Origin: Zygnema circumcarinatum
Lineage: Eukaryota; Streptophyta; Zygnematophyceae; Zygnematales; Zygnemataceae
NCBI GenBank assembly: GCA_037447605.1
Contig: CM074806.1
Span: 3,949,755-4,013,754 of the forward strand
DNA length: 64,000 bases
Reading direction: 5' to 3'
Shown: piece after piece, positions 49,445-58,121 of the stretch
How the letters are laid out: every line of letters starts with the position of its first letter
Position numbering within the stretch: the stretch's first letter is position 1
Notes under the pieces: generated by a model
Told to the model about the DNA's origin: nothing
The model's database searches: none
What the model saw: only the letters and a program-made list of their open reading frames with translations
Translations under genes and position numbers: made by a program

Positions 49445-51253
49445 GAGGAGAGGGAGAGCGAGAGAAAGAGAGAGAAGAACCCCGGAGGTCAAGGCGAGCT
49501 CAGCTCTGCAGGCAGAAGGCCCGCAAGTTTGCTGAGAAATATGGTAGCAATGGAGAAACTCTGCCTCCGGGAGGGGAGGGGGAGCTCCAACCCTAATACC
49601 GGTAAGCCCGGGCCTGAGGGAGGGAGGGGAGGGAGGGAGGGAAGGGACAAGGGAGGGAGGATGGCTTGGTGCATGGCATGATGGCATGGTCCAAGCCATG
49701 CGGCCATGGCCCCCTGCTCTACCAAGTTCTCTGTGCAGTTGAACAGCCCGTTAAACAGGCATGTGTACTCTGACCAACGCGGGTTCGGTGCTAGTTTCAG
49801 TTCGTTGAACTGTGACGGCGTTCCCCATATATCTGGAAGTCGTATATTCCGATATTCTCACAGTGCGACCGACCCTTAATGCGACAGATATTGTCGCCTT
49901 GCGACGGTTCATTCTCATATTGCGACAGGTTGTGGTCACACTATGGGCTCGGCGTGCTTTTTTCTCGGCTCCAGTGTCCTGCCATTTCTCCCTCCCAGTT
50001 TTCTAAAGTATGGGGGAGTGAGCTTCTGCACAGGCCTCATGCTGGAGAGGCTGAGATGAGCAGACGAGGGACGAGGGCGAAGAGAGCAGAAAGAGGGAAA
50101 GAATGCGAAACGTTTGAAGGAAAGAAGACAGGGAGCGGATCTCGGTCAAGTCTCAATACAGCTTCAGTCAATGACGCGCTTGGCTTAGGATTTCTTGATG
50201 CTTTTTTTTTATTTATTATGACCGGTATGGTAAAGCGGATCACCATCGACGCCTGGGATTTCTCAACCTGTTGTAAAACGAGCCATCCTTGGAGACCTGT
50301 TCAGTGAGCTCGGGAAGAAAGAGAATTTTAGTAAGAGCCTGCCCGCTACCGCCATTCTCATTCCCTTTCCCAGTCAAGGCCAGCCATGTGTGAACTGCCT
50401 CAAGCTTTCTGACGATGTGTTTGGACTAGACCCTTCTTTTCACGTCGGATAAAGCCATCACTTAACTGTAGGTACCAGAAGCTTATGGCTTCCCTCACCA
50501 CAAATGACGTTCCAGTTAAACATGAGGCGCAGGCAGGGTTTCAGTGCTTTGCAGTCGCCATGAAAAGGATCAGGCAAGGGTCAGGACAGCATGAGGGACT
50601 GATATCGGAGTGAATATTGCAGTCTGCGTTCAGGGGTTGATTCGCGAAAAACAAACACAAAAAAAACAGAGAAAAGAAGAGAAAAAAACAGAGAACAAAC
50701 AACCGGAGAAACATAACAGAGACATAACAGAGTACGGATAAGCAAAGCAAGTAGCAAAGAAAGCATACCAATGTACAAGAATGCGTTGGGGAAAAACGGC
50801 TTCAAAGCGGTCTGTGGAAGTTTATGGTCAACGTGTACCATTTTAGTTTGAGGTTTTCAATCTCATTTTATGTACATCAGCGGACATTTCTGACTACTCC
50901 TGGCCATGCTTGACACCTACAAGAAGGAACACCTAGACCTAATATCTGCGCATGTATCCATAGAATTCGGAATTCCGACGACGTGTTACCCCCTACAACT
51001 TGAGAGATCCGTACTGTACAATGAATCTGAAAGCTATCTAGAACGACTGAGTACTGATGAAAACTGAGTACATACGGATCCATTGCTCAGACGGGGTCAA
51101 AAAATCACACGCTCCTAATTTTAGAAACGCGAGAACTCGTACGCTCCCACGGCTGCCATACCAAACATGAAAAAGTTCCGAAAATGCTTCGGAGATGTTG
51201 GCTAAAAAAAAAAAAAAAAAAAAGGGGACACCATCAAGGAAGGAAAAAAGGAA
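49445..51253. other. Intergenic region between MAP1A and cytochrome b561
   Basis: Contains GGGA-rich sequence (49615-49660), GGCAT-type repeats near 49670 and an A-run at 51204-51222. A purine-rich A/C/G stretch lies at 50645-50710. No gene was recognised. Confidence 0.45.
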
Positions 51254-52310
51254 TCACGCCTCTGGCTGCTTCCCCTTGTCTTCCACCGGCCCCTTCTTCT
51301 CCGTGTATATGAGCGTGTATATGACGAAGCCTCCCCACAGCAGGATGGAGATGCCGATGAAGTTTCCGAGCAGCGTGTCCACTCCGCGCCGCGAGATGGT
51401 GCCCGCGTCCGTGAGGAAGGTGAGCTTCTCGAGGATGCCGAGGTTGGAGACGAGCAAGACCAGCATGAAGAGGTACAGCCCCGCGACTACGTGCACCGGC
51501 AGCCCCGTCTTCCGGTACTCCACAGGCGTTGAGGGCACCAGGAACAGCGCTAGACCCGCCACCCACTGCTCCCCCATCCCTCGCGTCAGCTTAGCTCCCC
51601 TTCCCATGGGCCCAGAGCATGGCATGGCATGGCATGGTGTAGATTGCCATGTGTGTGTACCTGGACGGCGAAGAAGACGACGGTGGCCATTCCGAGCCAG
51701 GCGTGGAGGCTGGTGAGGTGCGGGTCGCCGGTGTAGTCGTGGTAGAGCCACACGAACCAGATTCCGACCACAGCGAAGGCGAGCCCGATGCCGTTCATTA
51801 TGGCGTGCGCGATCTTGCGGGTGAAGCGCGAGCCGGGGAACACGCGGTACGCCTGGATGGCTGCACCACGCAGAGGGAGGGAGGAGAGGAGAGGGTCAGA
51901 GAGCAAGGAATTGAGTGGGAGGGAGGGAGGCAATTGAGTACAATCGACGCAAGCAGCAGAGGCGAAGGGCGCGGATGAAGAAGCGTACCTTCACCGAAGA
52001 GGAAGATGAATCCCACCAGCATGAGCAGCGGATGGAACTGCAACCCTCCCCCCCCACATGGCCCCTTCAGCACCCTTCACCCCGCAGGCAGGCCCAGGGG
52101 CCCATTAAGCTATGGAGCCATGGAGAGAGTGCCCATGGGCCATGGCGGGAGACGGAGGCTCACATTGTATATGCCCTGGTACGCGGCCACGTCCCAGCCG
52201 AGGCCTCCGCGTGGCCCGAAAGTCCACACGAGCATGAGAGTCACCATCACCACCGCCAGAAGGTGGGTCGTCACCACCACCGCCAGAGGCACCCCTACAG
52301 AGTCCGCCAT
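51254..52310 (-). CDS. CYB561: Cytochrome b561 family, ascorbate-type transmembrane reductase
   Basis: Four exons: 52310-52164, 52037-51989, 51860-51661 and 51565-51254, giving 235 residues. About six hydrophobic helices. The four invariant heme-b histidines are visible: H51 (FHPLLM), H84 (RKIAHAIMNG), H118 (SLHAWLG) and H157 (LPVHVVAG), in two transmembrane pairs. The family moves one electron across a membrane, typically from cytosolic ascorbate to a monodehydroascorbate or ferric acceptor, at the tonoplast or plasma membrane. The C-terminus is hydrophilic (TEKKGPVEDKGKQPEA). The start is in CGCCATGGC. A hexanucleotide tract ends four bases before the ATG. Length matches small plant members. 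Confidence 0.94.
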
Positions 52311-52313
52311 GGC

Positions 52314-52381
52314 GAGAGGGAGAGGGAGAGGGAGAGGGAGAGGGAGAGGGAGAGGGAGAGGGAGAGGGAGAGGGAGAGGGC
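52314..52381. repeat. (GGGAGA)n hexanucleotide tract next to the b561 start
   Basis: About eleven GGGAGA units (CCCTCT on the gene strand), beginning four bases upstream of the b561 ATG. It therefore lies in the 5' untranslated region or core promoter as a pyrimidine tract on the coding strand. Confidence 0.95.
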
Positions 52382-52813
52382 GAGGCGAAGGTAGGGAGCG
52401 GAGATGAGAGGTAAAAGAGCGGGCGAGGAAAGGATGAGGAGCAGCTCGGAGGCGGAGGGGCCATATACGAGGAAAAGGAGCGCCGGCGGTCGAATGGCGG
52501 CCCGCCGCGTGGCGTGACCAACGGTTGAAACGTGGCAGGCACCGACATTCTCCCCCTCGCCGCGCGCGCATAATTGTGGACACGAATGTCGGCGCAAAAA
52601 CCTGTCGTTCCCTGGCGGGCCGCTACGGACAACCCTTCTGGGGATAGGGGCACATCCACGCGCTAATTGCACGTGTAAGTTTCGTCGTTTTGGAAAGGCC
52701 AAGATTGCGCTGCTCGGGTCTGCTCGGGTCAAGACTTGGCACGGCTCGCGTCCGTACAGGCATGGTTTGGACCTGAATCGTTTCGTACCAGCCGGTACAG
52801 TAAGATACTGTTA

Positions 52814-52937
52814 CAGTAAGCACCCCTAATATTTTCCACCCTCGTACTTGCGTTTCCCAAGAAATTTGCCCAGATTTTGCCGAAACCACTTTTAGTACGG
52901 TAAGTTTTAGTGTGTTAATATATTAGGGGTGTTAACC
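52814..52937. mobile_element. Short relative of the CAGT-ended MITE family
   Basis: The left end CAGTAAGCACCCCTAATATT resembles the terminal repeat of the larger elements. The right end (TATTAGGGGTGTTAAC) pairs imperfectly with it. Inside is the shared block TTGCCGAAACCACTTTTAG. About 124 bases long; probably a deletion derivative. Confidence 0.55.
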
Positions 52938-53079
52938 TAACCTGACCTATTTTCCAGTACAAAATCTGTTAATCGAAACGGATTTCAAACATGGGCCACG
53001 CTATTACGCTGTACGGTAAATACGAGTTATAATCTCTAAATCATACGGTATACGTACGGCACCAATAGGAGATCGTGTA

Positions 53080-53593
53080 CAGTAGGGGGTCCTCATATTT
53101 TCCACCCTGGTTCCGGGCAAAATGAGGCGAAAATATTAAATTTGCATATATAAGGTTCGTGTTACGAATAGACGGGCGGTAATATGTTAGAGTTCATGTT
53201 GAGCCGTACGTATCGTACCGTACCATATCGTACTGTATAATTCATCATCGTATCGTATCGTGACATATCGTGACGCATATACTGTCGTACATACTGTCGT
53301 CATCCAACCATCGGGGAGTTTCGTATCGTATTGACCGTATCGTATCGTATCGAAGTCAAGAAGACGGGGAGAAGAGCGAGCGCCTCTTACGGCGGCACGA
53401 GCGGGGAGATTAGGTGCGTTTTGCGTAAGCCCGTAACGGCTAGAACAAATAGTACGGACAGTACGAATAGTACGGGTAGTACGGACAGTACGGCTAACAC
53501 TAGTTACCGTACAAAAAAGTGGTTTCGGCAAAATTGGGGCGAAAATATTGAGGACGCACTCCTTGGGGTGGTAAATACGAGGACCCCCCACTG
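53080..53593 (-). mobile_element. MITE with 28-bp terminal inverted repeats, copy 2
   Basis: The left end CAGTAGGGGGTCCTCATATT and the right end (..AATACGAGGACCCCCCACTG) are imperfect inverted repeats of about 28 bases, flanked by TA at 53078-53079 and 53594-53595. Internally it matches the element at 5913-6404 in reverse orientation: the TAGAGTTCATGTT block comes first, and the GAGATTAGGTGCGTTTTGCG and CAAAAAAGTGGTTTCGGCAA blocks come last. It has no coding capacity. A second, partial unit follows at 53600-53718. Confidence 0.8.
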
Positions 53594-53599
53594 TATCTA

Positions 53600-53718
53600 A
53601 ATGCACGACACGATACGATACGATATGTACGGACATACATGAACTCTAACATAATACCGCCCGCCTATTGGTAACACGGACCTTATAATTTGCAAATTCC
53701 AAGATTTTCGCCCAATGA
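53600..53718 (+). mobile_element. Partial MITE unit abutting copy 2
   Basis: Repeats, in opposite orientation, the first part of copy 2 (CATGAACTCTAACATAATAC, CGCCTATTGGTAACACGGAC), producing a long hairpin-capable arrangement with 53150-53230. No terminal repeat remains. Confidence 0.6.
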
Positions 53719-54054
53719 GTAAATGATGAGTGAAGCCGATGAGGAATCGTGCCCCGCCTTGTCGCCATGCGCGTCACGCACGTGCGAGCGCCTCACCGCC
53801 GCCTGCCGGACGCCGCGACCCGCCGCCGCGCAGAGCAGCGTTTCAGGGCTGGCACAGCTTTAGGGTTTCTCCTTCTCCCACCAACGACACTCACCTTGCA
53901 GCAACAACGTCCTCACGGACCTCATAAGCACCACGGGAGAGTGGTCAGCGAGGACGCGAAGTGACGACGGCGGAGTTGAGCAGCGGTGAGTCCTTGCCCT
54001 TGCACCTGCCCCTGCCTCCCTCGCCCTGGCCCATGCCTCCCTTGTCTCCCTTGC

Positions 54055-54660
54055 TGCTCTTTCTGCTGCTGCTGCTGCTGCTGCTGGTTTTTTTGCTGCT
54101 GCTTTTTTTGCTGCTGCTGCTGGTTCTTTTTTGCTGCTTCTTTTTCTGCTGCTGTTGCTATTGCTGTGCTGCTGCTGCTGCTTTTCTTGCTGCTACTTTT
54201 TTTGCTGCTGCTGCTATTTCTGTGCTGCTGCTGCTCGTGCTGCTGTTGTTCCTCCTGCTGCTGTTGCTGCTATTGCTGCTACTGCTATTGCTGCTGCTGC
54301 TATTGCTGCTGCTGCTCTTGCTGCTGGTGCTGGCTGCTGCTTCTGCTTCTGCTGTTGCTACTGCTACTACTTCTGCTGTTGCTACTTCTGCTGCTTCTTT
54401 TTCTGCTGCTGCTGCTACTACTGCTGTTGTTGTTGTTGTTGGTGCTGCTGTTGCTGCTTCTGCTTCTGTTGTTGCTCTTATTGCTTCTGTTTTTTTGCTG
54501 CTGCTTTTTCTACTACTGTTGCTCCTATTGCTTCTGCTTCTTTTTCTGCTGCTGTTGCTGTGCTGCTGCTCCTACTCCTGCTCCTCCTCCTGCTGCTGCT
54601 GTTGCTGTTGCTGCTGTTGCGGTTGCTGCTCGTGCTGCTCTTGTTGCTGCTGCTACAACA
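54055..54660. repeat. Imperfect (CTG)n trinucleotide tract
   Basis: About 600 bases of CTG with TTG, CTA, TTT and GCT variants, 770-1370 bases upstream of the mTERF-B start. Related CTG sequence recurs at 55145-55190. Confidence 0.93.
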
Positions 54661-54934
54661 TTCATTTTTTTTTTTGCTGCACAGCAGCATTCATTTTTTT
54701 TTTTGCTGCTGCATTTCGCATTCTGCATTCCGCATTCGGCATTCCGCATTCCGCATTCGGCATTCCGCATTCCGCATTCTGCCTCCCTTGCACCTGCTCC
54801 AGCCTCCCTTGCCTTTGCCCCTTGCTGTGTTGCCCTTGCCTCTGTCTTCCTTGCCTTTGCTTGTGCCCCTCTTTCCTTTGCTTATGGTTCTGTTGTGTGT
54901 ATGATTGTATGTCATTCCTCCCTCTCCCTATTAA

Positions 54935-55005
54935 GTTGAAGTGGCGGATTGGTTACGCAACTGTTGCAAAACAGTAATAAAGGGGTTCAAATCCCCTCTT
55001 CAACT
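54935..55005 (+). tRNA. tRNA-Cys(GCA)-like sequence, possibly a pseudogene or organelle-derived
   Basis: The 71-base stretch folds as a cloverleaf. The 7-bp acceptor stem is perfect (GTTGAAG / CTTCAAC). A short D arm follows (GCG-GATTGGTTA-CGC), and then a perfect 5-bp T stem with a TTCAAAT loop (AGGGG / CCCCT) and a discriminator T; no CCA is encoded. The anticodon arm contains TTGCAAAA, which would give anticodon GCA (Cys). It is irregular: either a 4-bp stem with an 8-base loop or a 5-bp stem with a 6-base loop. The flanking sequence is AT-rich. It does not look like a typical cytosolic tRNA-Cys, so an organellar origin or a decayed copy is possible. Confidence 0.6.
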
Positions 55006-55302
55006 TGTAGTGTTTATTCACTTTTCTATTTTTATTTATTTAAACTTTTTTTGTTTTTGCTTCATATGCCAAATATTTGTTGTTATTTTTTTTTTAGTTG
55101 TTTTTATTCTATCTATCTTTTCTTTATTCTATATTTTATCCTATCTGCTGCTGCTGTTTCGGCTGTTGCTCTTGCTGCTGCTGCAGCATTCATTTTTTTT
55201 TGTTTTTGATGCTGAATTCCGCAATACGCATTTTGCCTCCCTTGCACCTGCCCCAGCCTCCCTTGCCTTTGCCCTTTGCTGTGTTGCTTTGTTGGTTAGA
55301 AT

Positions 55303-55352
55303 TAGGGTAAGGGTTAGGGTCAGAGTTGGGTCTAAGAGATTAGGGTTGAGTG
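55303..55352. repeat. Degenerate telomere-like TTAGGG run
   Basis: AATTAGGGTAAGGGTTAGGG followed by GTCAGAG and GATTAGGGTTGAG, about 75-125 bases upstream of the mTERF-B ATG. Counterpart of the run at 4611-4681. Confidence 0.75.
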
Positions 55353-55425
55353 CTGGAAGTCTTGTGCAGCAAGAAATGGGGAAGTGACTCTCTATCAGCG
55401 GCCGCATGCTTCAGAAGTCCGCGCC

Positions 55426-56619
55426 ATGGCGGCTTCCTTTCTTCCTTTTTTTCGCCGGACTATCTGGAACGGATCTCCGTTCCGCCTACCATGGTACCAT
55501 CCATCCCTTGAACAACTCACTTGCACTCAGTCCCTTCAAGGGCGCCATGGATACAGCAGCAGCAGCAGCAGCAGCAACAGCAAGGAGGGAAAAAAACTTG
55601 ACAAAGCGAGTGCAGGCAGAGCCACCGTGGCTGAGGAAGAAGCTGCAGATTCGACGAGGGCTCTCCAAGAAGCAATAGACGCTCTCCTGAGCTTAGGATG
55701 CACGCAGCAGGATGTCCACCACATTGTTGATAAGAGGAAGAGTGTCCTTCTAAGGGGCTATAAGCATATCCTTCCTAAAGCAGCTTTCTTCCAGAGCCAT
55801 GGGGTAAACTCCCACGACCTGTTCAACGCCTTAAAGCGCAGCCTCTCGCGCACCAACTTGCTCCTCGTTCCAGATGAGAAGCAGGAAGGCGTGATCGAGT
55901 TCCTTCGCAACACTATGAAGGTGGCGAACTTAGGGAAGGTGATAGGAAGAATGCCGGGAATTTTGACTTACCGTGTGCAGACTCTTGAGGCGAAGGTTCG
56001 TCTATGGAAGGAGTTAGGCGTCCCTGTCACAGGCGCTATGCTGGAGACCTTCCCAAACATTCTCACCTACAGTCCTGAATCAATAAAGGAGGGAGTTGAG
56101 GCTGTGAGGTCGACCTTCCCCGAGGCAGGAGAGGATGTGCTCGTTCGTTCCCCTTCCATAGTTAGAAGAAAGGGCCATCACTTCAAGGATGGTGTGGCTG
56201 GATTGGAGGGGATTCTCGGGCCCGATAGAGCTCAGAAAGTGCTGCAGAGTAACCCACTCATATTATTAGTACCCCGGGACACAATGGATAACACGTACAG
56301 GCAGCTGAAGCAGTACTTCGGGGACCTTCCAGCCTTGAAAATTGTGAAAGTGCAGCCCATGCTGCTTGGCATGTCTTGGGATAATATTAAGTCCAAGATT
56401 GACTTCTTATTGACTGAGATGGGCCGTCGCAAGGAGGAGCTCCACATCTACTCGTCCATATTGCAGCTCTCCCTTGAGAAGCGGCTGAAGCTGAGGTACA
56501 GGGCGCTGGTGGAGGCCGGAATTGATCACAAGAAGTTTTCGCTGTATTCCTTGTTCAAATCTACGAACGCTGCTTTTATGGACAAGTTTAAAGTGCACTT
56601 GATATCGCAACAGATGTAA
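55426..56619 (+). CDS. mTERF family organellar protein, copy B
   Basis: Intronless, 397 residues from the ATG at 55426 (GCGCCATGGCGG). As in copy A, the frame is open upstream only to a GTG. The transit-peptide-like start is almost identical to copy A, but the CAG-encoded Ser run is longer (seven Ser, Asn, Ser, against five Ser). The helix motifs recur with changes: RMPGIL, TFPNIL, RSPSIV, SNPLIL, VQPMLL, IYSSIL. The reading frame is intact, so both copies look functional. Replacement of the Pro in the last motif (IYSSIL, against MYPSIL in copy A) may mark divergence. No target can be inferred. Confidence 0.9.
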   Translation: MAASFLPFFRRTIWNGSPFRLPWYHPSLEQLTCTQSLQGRHGYSSSSSSSNSKEGKKLDKASAGRATVAEEEAADSTRALQEAIDALLSLGCTQQDVHHIVDKRKSVLLRGYKHILPKAAFFQSHGVNSHDLFNALKRSLSRTNLLLVPDEKQEGVIEFLRNTMKVANLGKVIGRMPGILTYRVQTLEAKVRLWKELGVPVTGAMLETFPNILTYSPESIKEGVEAVRSTFPEAGEDVLVRSPSIVRRKGHHFKDGVAGLEGILGPDRAQKVLQSNPLILLVPRDTMDNTYRQLKQYFGDLPALKIVKVQPMLLGMSWDNIKSKIDFLLTEMGRRKEELHIYSSILQLSLEKRLKLRYRALVEAGIDHKKFSLYSLFKSTNAAFMDKFKVHLISQQM

Positions 56620-57708
56620 GTCGGAGCTGTGATTTGAACATGTGTTGAGAGAGTATTGTGAGCCCAAAGACTTCTGTTTTCTTTGTTTTTTTTTTTTTTT
56701 CATTTTGTTTTGGTATGTTTGGCAATGGCAATGCTATCAGTCGACCTCCCCAGGTGACCTTTCGTTCCAACAAAGGAAAATAATAAGAAAAAAAAAAAAC
56801 ATAAAGAAATGCGCATTTGACATTCGTGCTTGGGTATCCGTATTGGGTCAAATAGACGAAGAGGATCAAAGAGGTCGCAAAGTTGACCAACATCCCGCAA
56901 TGCCGCAATGTCTGATGATTGTCCGAATGGCTCAGCATTGCTTGCGGAAGCAAAATGCGTTTTTAGGGTTTCAAAACCTTTATTTTCTAAAATCTGCCCT
57001 ACAGGAAAAGGTGTGTGTATTAACAAAAAAAGGGTGTGAAAAAGTCATTTTTTCTGGCTTTTAGCCCTATTTTTTCTAAATTAGAATCTGCCCGGCGAAT
57101 AAAGTTATGTATCTAGACAAAAAGATGTAAATTTAGCACTACCTTTAGGGTAGTGCTTTCACACGAACACGTGGCATATGGTGATTGGCCCATCCAATGT
57201 ACGGTATTTCGTCTTTCCTCGAAGCTGCGACCGAACAAATTATGTACGAACCATTGAGCCGACTTGGGTTGGACACGTGAGCGCGTGCCATTGGCTGGGA
57301 CCGAGGCCGGCTGCAGATCGAACGGTGATATGCCGTAGTGCAGATCTGCGATGGAATCGACGGCGGAGATTGAACGCACGTGTGAATGACGCACACCCCG
57401 AACGATCCCGTGGCGGACGGATCTTTCGCTCCGAGCAGATTGTGACATAAAATCTGCCAGCCGGAACGAGGTGTGTGTCGATTCCAAAGAGGTGTTATAT
57501 TGTTGGAGAATGCTACTGCACCCCCTATTTTTGCTAGTCCACCCCCCTTTTTGAAAAAAATGCCTGCCCGTTCTGGTTATCCCACCCCCCTATTTTGGAT
57601 ATTTCACCCCCACCCTATTTCGGATATCCTACCCCCCAGTTTGGTGTTGGTGATCGTGTTGGACTTTCCCCTCTCCCTCCTCGCGATGTGCCTCACATCG
57701 GTGACCTT

Positions 57709-57869
57709 CGCGGCTGCTTCTAGGGGCTGCGTTGTTGTGCCTAGGCGTAGTTTTCCGCTCGTAGCTCGTTTTATTGTGTTTAGGTCCTTTGCGACCAGTC
57801 CTTCGTGGTTCCGCATTTTGCTTTTGTCCATGTACATTTGATGGCCTCGCCATCGTGAGTTCAATGACA
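57709..57869 (+). repeat. Dispersed repeat, LINE-3'-end-like, copy 3
   Basis: Best-preserved copy: CGCGGCTGCTTCTAGGGGC, TGCCTAGGCGTAG, CTTTGCGACCAGTCCTTCG, then the common end CATGTACATTTGATGGCCTC-GCCATCGTGAG. Same strand as the copies near 18.7 and 39.1 kb. Confidence 0.7.
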
Positions 57870-57980
57870 TTTTCCCCCACCCAGTTTTGGATATCGGGAG
57901 GTAATCTTTTGCCATCCTCTCCCATCCCCTGCCCTGCCCTCCCCGGCCCTCCCCCCCCTCCAACCCCCACCCGGTTATGA

Positions 57981-58121
57981 AGAAACGAAGTCAACAACAA
58001 CAACAACAACAAGCGCAGTTTAGCAATCAATCGGGACAAGAGCCATTTTGAGTACGCTAAGGGGAACAAATGTTCCAATTGCAAGCAACCAAGCCACAAC
58101 TTAAAAACTTGCCTTAATTAG
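57981..58121 (+). pseudogene. Zinc-knuckle fragment of a transposable-element protein
   Basis: A frame of 46 codons with no Met start: an Asn run, then INRDKSHFEYAKGNKCSNCK and QPSHNLKTCLN, ending at TAG. C-S-N-C-x4-H-x4-C is a CCHC zinc knuckle, as found in Gag proteins and in MULE/FAR1-type transposases. Nothing else of such a protein was found nearby, so this is read as a remnant. Confidence 0.5.

Larger units (their letters stand above)
53719..55296. other. Low-complexity region around the tRNA-like sequence
   Basis: Consists of a 600-base CTG/TTG tract, a GCATTCCGCATTC tandem at 54718-54780, TTGCC-rich sequence, the tRNA-like 71 bases, an AT-rich stretch (55015-55140) and a second, shorter version of the CTG/GCATT/TTGCC blocks (55145-55290). 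Long open frames here translate only to Leu/Cys/Ala runs and are not genes. Confidence 0.55.
55297..56835 (+). repeat. Right arm of 1.5-kb inverted duplication
   Basis: Reverse-complement partner of 3150-4655, covering mTERF-B and both flanks. Downstream identity ends near 56835, after GAAATGCGCATTTGACATTC, the counterpart of GAATGCGCGTTGGATATTC in the left arm. Confidence 0.85.

Noticed and set aside
52105-52659. Open frames over the b561 5' region
   Set aside because: Arise from the GGGAGA array; b561 exon 1 explains the true coding frame.
53961-54977. Open frames of up to 338 codons on the + strand
   Set aside because: They translate only to Leu/Cys/Ala runs from the CTG tract, exist in all three forward frames, and show no domain or start context.
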